A DNA stretch of 64,000 nucleotides from an uncultured Lachnospiraceae bacterium (GTDB lineage: Bacteria; Bacillota; Clostridia; Lachnospirales; Lachnospiraceae), in assembly GCA_910579275.1 (NCBI GenBank), contig CAJTTO010000013.1, positions 14,569 through 78,568 on the forward strand. The letters are read 5' to 3'. How positions within the stretch are numbered: position 1 is the first letter of the stretch; each line of letters begins with the position of its first letter. The notes beneath the pieces were generated by a model. It saw nothing but the letters and a program-made list of their open reading frames with translations. It did not search any database and was not told where the DNA came from. Positions 34,715 to 42,400 of the stretch are shown piece by piece. The translations under genes and the position numbers were made by a program.

Positions 34715-35833
34715 CTAAACCGTTTTTACTACTTCACTCTCTATCAGTATGTCCCCATCAAACATGCTAATATGTGTATTTTTCAATTTTATGCAGTCTG
34801 CAACCTCTGCAAATCCCATACCGCCGACCGGCGATTTCGCGCCGCTTCCACCAAAGAGCTTCGGCGCAATATACGCCTGAACCTTGTTGACAATGCCGCA
34901 TTTCAAGGCAGAATAGTTTAAACTCGCACCACCTTCCAGAAGAATGCTGTCAATCCCTTGTCCACCCAGCTTTTCCATAAGCGCCTTTAAGTCAATGCCC
35001 TGTCCCTGTGATGCGGTCGGCACTGCAATCACTTTGCAGTTTTTTTGAAGATACCGTTCCCGCAGCTCGATATCTGTGCTCGCTGTCGCAATAATGGTCG
35101 GTATCTCCTCTGCGGTTTCCACGATTCTACAGTCCAACGGCGTCCGGAGATTGGTGTCGGCAATAATCCGCACCGGATTGCGCCCTCCCTCCGGAAGACG
35201 GCAGTCGAGCATCGGGTTGTCCGCCATGACAGTGCCCACGCCCACCATAATGCCTGTGTAGCGGTTCCTGTCCTTATGCACATTTTCCCGCGCTTTTTCA
35301 CCGGTTATCCACTTTGACTTTCCCGCATATGTGGCTATCTTGCCGTCAAGTGTCATGGCGTATTTCATTACGACATACGGCGTCTTACATCGTATGTAAT
35401 GAAAAAAGACATCATTTAAAGCGTCACATGTTTCCTTCATGACATTTGTGACAACCTCGATTCCGGCATCCCGCAGCATCTGTATGCCTTTTCCTGCCAC
35501 AAGCGGATTGGGGTCATCCGATCCGATTACGACTCGCCCAAAACCGTTTTCTATGATTGCCTCGGTACAGGGCGGCGTCTTTCCATAGTGGCAGCAGGGT
35601 TCAAGCGTGACATAGATTGTTGCGCCCTTAAGATTTCCTTCCGGATGCGTTTCATAAAAATTTTTAATGGCATTGCGCTCCGCGTGCAGCTCCCCGCAGC
35701 GCGCGTGCCAGCCTTCCGCCAGTATCTGCCCGTCCCTTGTAATGACCGCCCCGACCAATGGGTTGGGGTTGACTGCCCCGATTCCGCGTTTCGCCAGCTC
35801 AACGGCGCGCAGCATGTATTCGCTATCTGTCAT
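34715..35833 (-). CDS. ribD: Bifunctional pyrimidine deaminase/reductase of riboflavin synthesis
   Basis: A 372-residue enzyme. The N-terminal zinc deaminase has HAERNAI and PCCHYGKTPPC; the C-terminal reductase begins near residue 145 (TPYVVMKYAMTLDGKIAT) and continues through VGVGTVMADNPMLDCRL and LLEGGASLNYSAL. AAAAGGAGG precedes the ATG at 35833, which is preferred over an ATG six codons upstream. It is the first gene of the rib operon behind an FMN riboswitch. Confidence 0.96.
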   Translation of the reverse strand: MTDSEYMLRAVELAKRGIGAVNPNPLVGAVITRDGQILAEGWHARCGELHAERNAIKNFYETHPEGNLKGATIYVTLEPCCHYGKTPPCTEAIIENGFGRVVIGSDDPNPLVAGKGIQMLRDAGIEVVTNVMKETCDALNDVFFHYIRCKTPYVVMKYAMTLDGKIATYAGKSKWITGEKARENVHKDRNRYTGIMVGVGTVMADNPMLDCRLPEGGRNPVRIIADTNLRTPLDCRIVETAEEIPTIIATASTDIELRERYLQKNCKVIAVPTASQGQGIDLKALMEKLGGQGIDSILLEGGASLNYSALKCGIVNKVQAYIAPKLFGGSGAKSPVGGMGFAEVADCIKLKNTHISMFDGDILIESEVVKTV

Positions 35834-35970
35834 GGATGCCTCCTTTTTCATTCATAGGCTCTCGGTGCCTATATTCCATTGGAAAAATCAAGCATGGAAG
35901 AGCCATCTTCCCTACTCGGGCGTCCGTCAGCTTGCTGACGTATTTCATTTGGATGCCCGTGTGCATAATG

Positions 35971-36004
35971 AAAAAATCCCGAACTATATCGCTATAATTC
36001 AGGA
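35971..36004 (-). terminator. Riboswitch-controlled attenuator of the rib operon
   Basis: On the minus strand TCCTGAA pairs with TTCGGGA (one wobble) and is followed directly by six T residues, about 70 bases downstream of the riboswitch and before ribD. It fits the expression platform of a transcription-terminating switch. A second long hairpin follows at about 35911-35962 (GGGCATCC...GGACGCCC). Confidence 0.65.
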
Positions 36005-36070
36005 CTTCCTACATTCAAAGAACAGCACCCTGCCATCCGGCAGCGGGAGCTTTCTTTCAAATATATTTAC

Positions 36071-36193
36071 ATCTTCTTTCATCCAGACTTTACTGTCGGC
36101 TTTGGAATTTCACCAAATCATGCCCCGCTGACATTACAGCGGCGGCTCGTGGGCTTTACCACCGGTAGGGAATCGCACCCTGCCCTGAAGACA
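36071..36193 (-). ncRNA. FMN riboswitch (RFN element)
   Basis: The minus strand carries the RFN core: AGGGCAGGGTG.GATTCCCTACCGG, TGGTAAAGCCCACGAGCC, a variable hairpin (CCGCTGTAATGTCAGCGG), then TTTGGTGAAATTCCAAAGCC and AGTCTGGATGAAAGAAG at the 3' end. When FMN binds, the rib operon should be shut down through the downstream attenuator. It lies between a good promoter and ribD. Confidence 0.95.
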
Positions 36194-36215
36194 CATTATT
36201 CTGCTTACGTGGATT

Positions 36216-36244
36216 ACTATAGCATGAAATCGTGTGAAAATCAA
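36216..36244 (-). promoter_or_regulatory. Promoter of the rib operon
   Basis: TTGATT (36239-36244), a 17-base spacer and TATAGT (36216-36221) on the minus strand, about 25 bases upstream of the riboswitch. A dispersed element begins 40 bases further upstream. Confidence 0.75.
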
Positions 36245-36284
36245 GGGCTTTTGGGTACTTTTCAAGATTCATGGCATGAACTTA

Positions 36285-36404
36285 GTTACTGTTCAGACAT
36301 CCACCAAAATGCTTGCCTTTTAGCATTTTGTGTGCAAAATTTGTTATAATTCACACCTCAATAGCTTGTATGCCGATAAAAACGGCGTGGGTGTGAATTG
36401 TAAC
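36285..36404 (+). repeat. Dispersed MITE-like element, copy 4, with perfect 8-bp target duplication
   Basis: 120 bp from GTTACTGTTCAGACA to GTGAATTGTAAC. It is flanked on both sides by TGAACTTA (36277-36284 and 36405-36412), a perfect 8-bp duplication. The ends are imperfect inverted repeats over about 20 bases. Compared with copy 1 about 22 bases are missing between two CCAAAAT words, as expected of a slippage deletion. It lies on the rib side of the toxin-antitoxin genes. Confidence 0.9.
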
Positions 36405-36483
36405 TGAACTTATTCTTCCCGAATCGCACATAAATCTACATAATTTCACGGCAAAACGGACTAATACTTCCATAATTATCCGT

Positions 36484-36909
36484 TTATCTTATATCTTCCA
36501 TTGTCATACACGGAAGTTCTCTTTCTTGTCGAAGCTGCTTATCATTTGTAAAGAACATATCGCATTTTTTCACTATTGCTGTCGCAATCTGTAAAGCATC
36601 CATAGCTTTAAAGTTTTTATATTGTCCTCTAATCTTTGCCCCCTGTTCTGCTATTATTGAATCAATTTCAACCACTTCAATATTCATGTACTCAATAAAA
36701 CGCTTAAAATTGTCCACATATTCCATTTTACGAATGCTATATGGCAGCACAAGATATTCCTCAACCGTAAGTGCAGAAGTCACAATCTGTATATGCTCCT
36801 TCATACATCTTGTAAAAAACTTTTCCATTGAATGCACATATAAGGAACTATTTTCCAAAAAATAGATAATCGGTGCCGTGTCAATAAATACCCTTTTAAA
36901 ATCTGTCAT
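36484..36909 (-). CDS. PIN-domain toxin (VapC-like)
   Basis: A 141-residue PIN-domain protein, probably an RNase toxin. The acidic metal-binding residues of the fold are visible: VFIDTAPIIYFLE (Asp), VEEYLVLP (Glu), KAMDALQIATA (Asp), and FFTNDKQLR (Asp). The length is normal for VapC. Its start overlaps the end of the small upstream gene by 14 bases, the usual antitoxin-toxin arrangement. The region is clearly more AT-rich than the rib and rarA genes beside it, suggesting acquisition. The RNA target is unknown. Confidence 0.87.
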   Translation of the reverse strand: MTDFKRVFIDTAPIIYFLENSSLYVHSMEKFFTRCMKEHIQIVTSALTVEEYLVLPYSIRKMEYVDNFKRFIEYMNIEVVEIDSIIAEQGAKIRGQYKNFKAMDALQIATAIVKKCDMFFTNDKQLRQERELPCMTMEDIR

Positions 36910-37120
36910 TATCCCGCAGCTCCCTTACGTATTTATCCGCATTCTGTCCCCGCTCTGTCGATTCCATAACAAACTGATTTAAATTTACAGCTTCTTTTTC
37001 TTTTACGTCAGATGTTCCCAATAGTCCATTCACACCCTGCATAATTTGAATTACAAAACTTAGTTTATCTTCTGGTACTTTTTCCAACATTTGAATTGCT
37101 TCCTGTCTAATTGATGTCAT
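36896..37120 (-). CDS. Putative antitoxin of the PIN toxin
   Basis: A 74-residue protein (MTSIRQEAIQMLEKVPEDKLSFVIQIMQGVNGLL...) ending in a charged tail, RGQNADKYVRELRDNDRF. The start at 37120 is chosen because AGGAGG lies 7 bases upstream; the open frame continues 50 codons into a decayed regulator. The N-terminal half resembles small antitoxin-like proteins that commonly precede PIN toxins in Clostridia; no classical DNA-binding motif is evident. Its role is inferred from the overlap with the toxin. Confidence 0.7.
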   Translation of the reverse strand: MTSIRQEAIQMLEKVPEDKLSFVIQIMQGVNGLLGTSDVKEKEAVNLNQFVMESTERGQNADKYVRELRDNDRF

Positions 37121-37192
37121 AAGGCACCTCCTAGTATCTTTGTATTCGTGAAGCTTTTTCTCACTCTCTTCCATTGCTGCACCGCTGCACAT

Positions 37193-37303
37193 TTTAAATT
37201 TTGTTAATGTGCTTTGAGGTATCAATGCTTTCCGTCTAATAGTATATGTCGTAATTCCTTTTTCGTTCAATTTATTCCATAGCTTATTATGATTTACACC
37301 ATA
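37193..37303 (-). pseudogene. Remnant of an XRE-type regulator
   Basis: Reading upstream of the antitoxin in its frame gives NKLWNKLNEKGITTYTIRRK and then PQSTLTKFK, which looks like the N-terminal helices of the small Firmicutes XRE regulators with a KEKGITTY...SxSTL pattern. The sequence then departs into MCSGAAMEESEKK without the rest of the domain, and there is no ribosome binding site. A truncated relic is the simplest reading, but the piece is short. Confidence 0.4.
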
Positions 37304-37403
37304 TTCTCTATTTACATATAATATACTTTGATATTTGTGTACATTATATCACTGCTTTCTTGTTTTTTCAATCAGCGCTGACAGAAAATATCCACCCATA
37401 AAG

Positions 37404-37777
37404 GCTTATTGCTACAATTCACACCCACGCCAGTTTTTATCGGCGTACAAGCTATTGAGGTGTGAATTATAACAGATTATGCACACAAAATGCTAAAAGA
37501 CAAGCATTTTGGCGCATGATTCCCACTATTTTGGTGGGTGTCTGAACAGTAACGCTTATTGCTACAATTCACACCCACGCCAGTTTTTATCGGCGTACAA
37601 GCTATTGAGGTGTGAATTATAACAGATTATGCACACAAAATGCTAAAAGACAAGCATTTTGGCGCATGATTCCCACTATTTTGGTGGGTGTCTGAACAGT
37701 AACGCTTATTGCTACAATTCACACCCACGCCAGTTTTTATCGGCGTACAAGCTATTGAGGTGTGAATTATAACAGAT
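37404..37777 (-). repeat. Tandem array of the dispersed element: two full copies and a half copy, 150-bp period
   Basis: Units start at 37404, 37554 and 37704 with an exact 150-base period and are near identical; the third stops at 37777, just before the stop of the phosphotransferase gene. The orientation is opposite to that of copies 1 and 4. GCTTATT precedes every unit. Each unit carries the CACACC...GGTGTG and AAAATGCT...AGCATTTT hairpins of copy 1. Confidence 0.92.
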
Positions 37778-37789
37778 AATGAACTTAAA

Positions 37790-38578
37790 TTAAAATAACT
37801 CGTCCAGCAGTATATAATATCGTATCTTTTCCCAGTTTGGTTCGATTCCCAGTTCTTGGAAGAATTTGGTTTCGTCAAAGCCTGTGGCGGTAATATTTTT
37901 CTGGTATCTTCCGCTGTAGTTATGGGACAGGCTCCTGTAGCATATCGCAATGTCACACCATTTATCGGCGATGCCTGTCTTCCCTAAATCAATAAATCCG
38001 GACACTTCTCCACACACGCCAAATATATTTGGAAGACAGTAATCCCCATGTGACAAAACCAGTTCTTCATCCGGCTTGTTTTCACGGAGCCATTGTAACA
38101 ATTCAGCGGGATTCTGAAAACCGTTTTCGCCAAATGTGTCAGGCTCTACATTGTCCAAATCCACAAGACCGTTCGCGATATTGTATTCCGCCATGTCAAG
38201 CTTACGGGACAGGCTTTGGTCAGACGGACAATCTGCAATATCGACGCGCCACAATTTTTTCAGCCCATCTGCAAGAAGTCTGCACAACACAGCCGGATTC
38301 TCCATATACGCGCGGGAACATGCCATCTGCCCCATACATTTGCTCATCAGCAGATACGATTTGCCGTCCGCCACCTCATGGGCATAAGGCAGAGGAACCG
38401 GAAGTTTCCCCTGCAGAAACCGCAGCATACGATACTCGTTCTCTGCTTCCTCTGTGTAATCCTGCACTTTCAAAACCTTATTTTCGCCGACTAAAACGGA
38501 TGCCTCCGACATGCCCACTGTATCTGTCTCAAGCTTCTCATCCACAATGAGACTTTTTATCTTCTCAGGTAAAAACAT
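37790..38578 (-). CDS. Aminoglycoside 3'-phosphotransferase-like kinase
   Basis: A 262-residue protein kinase-fold phosphotransferase of the APH(3') type. The catalytic stretch is LSHGDYCLPNIF (Asp and Asn) and the metal motif is FIDLGKTGIADKWCDIAICYRSL, both close to APH(3') enzymes. The N-terminal nucleotide lobe has SEASVLVGENKVLKV. GGAGGAAGT precedes the ATG at 38578. It could confer resistance to kanamycin-type drugs, or phosphorylate another hydroxyl compound; motifs alone cannot decide. Its 3' end abuts the tandem repeat array. Confidence 0.82.
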   Translation of the reverse strand: MFLPEKIKSLIVDEKLETDTVGMSEASVLVGENKVLKVQDYTEEAENEYRMLRFLQGKLPVPLPYAHEVADGKSYLLMSKCMGQMACSRAYMENPAVLCRLLADGLKKLWRVDIADCPSDQSLSRKLDMAEYNIANGLVDLDNVEPDTFGENGFQNPAELLQWLRENKPDEELVLSHGDYCLPNIFGVCGEVSGFIDLGKTGIADKWCDIAICYRSLSHNYSGRYQKNITATGFDETKFFQELGIEPNWEKIRYYILLDELF

Positions 38579-38675
38579 ACTTCCTCCAAACGTCACACAC
38601 TTCACGCAGCCATTAGGACACCGTTCTTCCGCCGGAATCTGCCACCCCGCGCCTTGTATATGGGTAACTGCAAAA

Positions 38676-39986
38676 TTATCGTTTCCACTCCTTTATCTGT
38701 TCCAGCCGTTCCTTAAAGTGCGCCTCTTTTCCCTGACTGGTAGGCTGATAGTATTCTCTTCCAAGCAGGGAATCGGGCAGGCACTGCATCCTGGTAAGCT
38801 TCTCCTCTGTATCATGGGCATACTCGTATCCTTTTCCGTAATCCAGATCCCCCATCAGTTCTGTGACTGCATTGCGAATCACGAGCGGCACCGGTTCGGC
38901 CAGCTGCGCGACGGCATCCTGCTTGGCATGCTCATATGCCATGTACAGTGCATTCGACTTGGGCGCAAGCGAAAGGTAAACGACCGCCTGCGTCAAGTGC
39001 ACCGTGCACTCGGGCATTCCGATAAAATGGCATGCCTGATATGCCGCCACTGCTACCGAAAGAGCCTGCGCATCCGCAAGCCCGACATCCTCGCTGGCAA
39101 AGCGAATTACACGCCTTGCGACATACAAAGGATCCTCGCCCGCTTCCAGCATACGGGCAAGCCAGTATACCGCCGCGTCAGGATCCGAGTTTCTCATGGA
39201 CTTGTGAAGCGCGGATATCAGATTATAGTGCTCCTCGCCCCTTTTGTCGTAGAGCAGGGATTTTTTGGAAGTGCACTGTTCCAATGTTTCCTCCGTGACG
39301 GTCACCGTTCCGTTTTCGGCTATTTCCCCGTTGAGGACAACCATCTCCAGCGTTGAAAGCGCGGTTCTTGCATCCCCGTTTGCAAAATTCGCAATCATTT
39401 CAATCATTTTTTCCGAGATGTTTATCTGCTGCATGCCAAATCCCCTGCTGTCATTCAGCGCGCGGCGGAGCAGTCCTGCCAAGTCTTGTACCGTCAGCGC
39501 CTGCAGCACAAACACCTTACATCTGGACAAAAGGGCGCTGTTGATTTCAAAGGACGGATTCTCCGTCGTGGCGCCAATCAGGACAATGCTTCCTTTTTCA
39601 ACAAACGGCAGAAACGCGTCCTGCTGTGCCTTGTTAAACCTGTGAATCTCATCCACAAAAACGATTGTCCGCTCCCCGAAACGGCGGTTTTGCTCCGCCT
39701 GCTCCATCACCGCCCGTATTTCCTTAATACCGCTTGTCACAGCGGAAAAATCTATGAACGCGGACTTCGTTGTTCCTGCGATAATCCGCGCAAGCGTTGT
39801 CTTTCCCACGCCAGGCGGCCCCCAGAATATCATGGAAGATACCTGATCATTCTCTATCAGCCGCCGCAGCACCTTTCCCTTTCCAAGCAGATGTGCCTGC
39901 CCTGCATACTCCTCAAGACACTGCGGCCGCAGCCTTGCCGCCAGCGGCTGCGGCGTTTCCCTGTCAAATAGTGTCATCTGTTCCAT
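38676..39986 (-). CDS. rarA: Replication-associated recombination protein A (AAA+ ATPase)
   Basis: A 436-residue AAA+ ATPase of the RarA/MgsA/WRNIP1 family that acts at stalled replication forks. Early residues MTLFD and PLAARLRPQCLEEYAGQAHLLG are typical; Walker A is FWGPPGVGKTTLA, Walker B is VFVDEIHRFN, sensor 1 is IGATTENPSFE and the arginine finger region is SALLSRC. The C-terminal tetramerisation domain includes ALHKSMRNSDPDAAVYWLARM. The start at 39986 follows GAGG by 8 bases; the frame is open far upstream into the carboxypeptidase gene, which is not coding in this frame. Confidence 0.93.
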   Translation of the reverse strand: MEQMTLFDRETPQPLAARLRPQCLEEYAGQAHLLGKGKVLRRLIENDQVSSMIFWGPPGVGKTTLARIIAGTTKSAFIDFSAVTSGIKEIRAVMEQAEQNRRFGERTIVFVDEIHRFNKAQQDAFLPFVEKGSIVLIGATTENPSFEINSALLSRCKVFVLQALTVQDLAGLLRRALNDSRGFGMQQINISEKMIEMIANFANGDARTALSTLEMVVLNGEIAENGTVTVTEETLEQCTSKKSLLYDKRGEEHYNLISALHKSMRNSDPDAAVYWLARMLEAGEDPLYVARRVIRFASEDVGLADAQALSVAVAAYQACHFIGMPECTVHLTQAVVYLSLAPKSNALYMAYEHAKQDAVAQLAEPVPLVIRNAVTELMGDLDYGKGYEYAHDTEEKLTRMQCLPDSLLGREYYQPTSQGKEAHFKERLEQIKEWKR

Positions 39987-40002
39987 GACGATACCTCGCT
40001 CC

Positions 40003-41442
40003 TTATTTTCTTGCCGACCGAAGAATCCAGTCCACGGCAGCCTCGGCATTTCGTGGAAGATTTCGGGGAACTGCCGCGGCATCCGACTGCTCCGCGCCCA
40101 CAGAAAAAACCTGCAGTGCATATCGTGCCAGCAGTCCTGAGACACGCCCCCTTTCAATGGAATCTTCCGTTCCCAGAACAACGACCACCAAATCATGCAC
40201 TGTCGTCCCGTCATCCGCAGCAAGGGATGTGACCAGACATGCTCCGGATTTGTTGGTCGTTCCTGTCTTCAGTCCAGTGACTTCGGACATATTGCGCAGA
40301 AGCGGATTCGAATTGCGCACTTCAAGCTCCATGGACGGCAGCGTGGCTTCCTGCAGCGAAGTGATTTCCTTGATTTGCGGATAAACATTCAAAAGATACG
40401 ACACCATCCGGAACATATCCTCCGCGCTCATGCGGTTTTGACGTTTGGCGGGAATTGGCTCCTGCGTGAAGGAGGGCAGACCGTGGCTGTTGTAAAAAAA
40501 TGCCTGTGAAAGCCCTATATCCTGTGCTTTCCGATTCATCATCTGAACGAACGCTTCCTCCGAGCCTGCAATCGTCTCAGCCAGACTGAATGCACATTCG
40601 TTGCTGGATGGCAAAAGTGCCCCCAGCAAAAGCTCCTGCACCGTAATCTGCTGTCCTGCTTCCAAAGGAATTACCCCGTCGTCAGATGCAGCCAGCGCCT
40701 GCGCCGCTTCCGAGACAGTGACCAGCTGGTCGCGGGAAATCTGTCCCGCAGCAAGGGCTTCCATTGTCAGGAGGCACGTCATCAGCTTGGACGTACTGGC
40801 GATGGGAAATGCCGAACCGGACTGGTACTGATAATAAATTTCACCGGTGGACGCATCCCCGACCAGCACACCGTTGACACCATAAAAATAGCCTGCCTGT
40901 TCCAATGCGGCAGGCGATACCTGAAATGGTACCTGTGTATTGATTTGAAAAGCGTCTGCGCCGGAAGCCGTGATGTCCACATCCAAAACCATCGCCAAAT
41001 CTGCCGCCATCATAAAGCAGTCATAGGCGCCGGAGGGCATTGCCATAATCAATGTATAGTAAAATACCTTCTGCCCATTTACCTTGAATTCGTTGCGCCG
41101 CAGGGAAATATCCGGATTTTCGCTGGTTTCCCAGGGAACATTCTCCGTGCCGGCCGGTGTATAGCCGCCTCCTGTATTCAGGGAAACGGCATTTTTCGTG
41201 ATATCCAGAACGAATGTTTTGCCGGTGTCTTTGAGAATCATGGCAATGTCCCGCAGGGAAAAATATGTATTGTTATCATAGCCATAATCCAGCGTCTTTA
41301 CGGTGCCTGCATTTCCGACATCTGTCTGTACCTGACAAATCCCCGCAATCTCATAGCTTGCATCTGTCCTGAAAGGCGGGATGGTGCACACCAGAATTAA
41401 GGACAATACAAAAGCGCTTATTTTCTGCGAATATTTTTTCAT
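40003..41442 (-). CDS. D-alanyl-D-alanine carboxypeptidase with N-terminal stalk-like domain
   Basis: A 479-residue exported penicillin-binding protein (peptidase S11). A signal peptide covers about 1-29 (FVLSLILVCTIPPF). Residues about 45-165 resemble the copper-amine-oxidase N-terminal-like repeat common in Firmicutes wall proteins (TVKTLDYGYDNNTYFSLRDIAMIL). The catalytic domain follows with SxxK at STSK (216-219), SSN in LPSSNECAF and KTG in LKTGTTNKSG. It trims the terminal D-Ala of peptidoglycan stems. Start at 41442 after a G-run; it is 16 bases upstream of rarA. A 20-base direct repeat lies just upstream. Confidence 0.9.
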   Translation of the reverse strand: MKKYSQKISAFVLSLILVCTIPPFRTDASYEIAGICQVQTDVGNAGTVKTLDYGYDNNTYFSLRDIAMILKDTGKTFVLDITKNAVSLNTGGGYTPAGTENVPWETSENPDISLRRNEFKVNGQKVFYYTLIMAMPSGAYDCFMMAADLAMVLDVDITASGADAFQINTQVPFQVSPAALEQAGYFYGVNGVLVGDASTGEIYYQYQSGSAFPIASTSKLMTCLLTMEALAAGQISRDQLVTVSEAAQALAASDDGVIPLEAGQQITVQELLLGALLPSSNECAFSLAETIAGSEEAFVQMMNRKAQDIGLSQAFFYNSHGLPSFTQEPIPAKRQNRMSAEDMFRMVSYLLNVYPQIKEITSLQEATLPSMELEVRNSNPLLRNMSEVTGLKTGTTNKSGACLVTSLAADDGTTVHDLVVVVLGTEDSIERGRVSGLLARYALQVFSVGAEQSDAAAVPRNLPRNAEAAVDWILRSARK

Positions 41443-41467
41443 ATTTACCCCCCTTGCGCGCCCCGAC

Positions 41468-41549
41468 ACGCATACCAATCTATCGTTTGAAAGTGACCTT
41501 CTTTCAAACTTATCCCCTGCGTGCCTTGTACGCATACCAATCTATCGTT
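41468..41549. repeat. Direct repeat upstream of the carboxypeptidase gene
   Basis: ACGCATACCAATCTATCGTT occurs at 41468-41487 and 41530-41549, 62 bases apart, within weaker similarity of about 30 bases. Between them is a TTTGAAAG...CTTTCAAA hairpin. They may be regulator sites or a local duplication. Confidence 0.6.
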
Positions 41550-41573
41550 GTGATTTTGAAGTGTTTATTGTTT

Positions 41574-42302
41574 TTATTCCTGCGTCTCCAATGTATAGAG
41601 CACCGGATAATGGTCCGCAAAGTAACCTTGCGATGCCGCGTCATGCTCACCGGTCAGTATCAGATGCGTACCCTTGCGGACATACTGCTCCTCCTTTGTG
41701 CGCACCGATTCTCCGTCCTCAAACTGTCTGGTCAGAATCCCCTCTTTCGTCTCATACGTTCCACTGCCTTCATATTGCGCCTGCAGTTCTTCCAGAGAAG
41801 GAAGCAGCTTTGGTCCGCAGGACATTAAATAGGAAACTGTCGACATCCCAAATGTCTCGGCAACAAGCGCCTCGACTGCCTCATCATCGGTGCCGCCCGC
41901 ATAGTCCGCCATGCGGAGCCGCTCCGCCAAAAGCTGTCGGAAAGCCGAGGCAAATGCCTCATAGGCTGCCTGATTGCAGCTATCATAACTTTCCGGCAGC
42001 ACATCACAGCGAAACGTTCCCGCAGACCGCTGCGTTTCTTCAAATGTCAGCCGCACCGCAATTTCCAGTCCCTGCATATGGGACTCCATGTCCTGCATGG
42101 AGACGGACACGGCTTCGATATCCTGCAGCCAGCCAAATGCCACGACCGCCGCCTGTTCTGTCACGTCCAGACTGGCAGTCCACTCTCCGGACAAATTCTT
42201 GTCATTAGATGCAAAAAAGTGCAGATATGCCAAGCCTGCCGTGGATATTATTAATGCCGGAAACACAATCGCAAGCACGATAAACTTCAAAATTTTTTTC
42301 AT
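41574..42302 (-). CDS. Secreted or membrane-anchored protein of unknown function
   Basis: A 242-residue protein with an N-terminal hydrophobic segment (7-28, LKFIVLAIVFPALIISTAGLAYL), then an extracellular acidic domain. I do not recognise the family. SGEWTASLDVTEQAAV at the start of the domain and a C-terminal GILTRQFEDGESVRTKEEQYVRKGTHLIL look like strands of a small beta protein around a helical middle. AGGAGGTCG precedes the ATG. It lies between gdhA and the carboxypeptidase gene, on the same strand, so a cell-envelope role is possible. Confidence 0.75.
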   Translation of the reverse strand: MKKILKFIVLAIVFPALIISTAGLAYLHFFASNDKNLSGEWTASLDVTEQAAVVAFGWLQDIEAVSVSMQDMESHMQGLEIAVRLTFEETQRSAGTFRCDVLPESYDSCNQAAYEAFASAFRQLLAERLRMADYAGGTDDEAVEALVAETFGMSTVSYLMSCGPKLLPSLEELQAQYEGSGTYETKEGILTRQFEDGESVRTKEEQYVRKGTHLILTGEHDAASQGYFADHYPVLYTLETQE

Positions 42303-42362
42303 AGGACGACCTCCTGCTTTTTATTCTAATTTGAGAAAGATAAAAAGTCAATCCAAAAAAAT

Positions 42363-42385
42363 CCCCAAAACACACCGTTTTGGGG
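42363..42385 (-). terminator. Intrinsic terminator of gdhA
   Basis: CCCCAAAAC pairs with GTTTTGGGG around five bases; on the minus strand it is followed by ATTTTTTTGG, 16 bases after the gdhA stop. Confidence 0.88.
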
Positions 42386-42400
42386 ACTTCATCTTATGAA

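Noticed and set aside
37121..37270. Extended N-terminus of the antitoxin
   Set aside because: AGGAGG stands before the ATG at 37120, and the upstream part resembles a decayed XRE regulator rather than the antitoxin.
37404..37777. CRISPR array
   Set aside because: Units are identical over the full 150-base period, with no short constant repeat and variable spacers; they match dispersed elements elsewhere.
38676..40223. Longer rarA frame beginning at 40223
   Set aside because: The extra 79 codons overlap the carboxypeptidase gene in another frame; the RarA N-terminus starts at the ATG at 39986.
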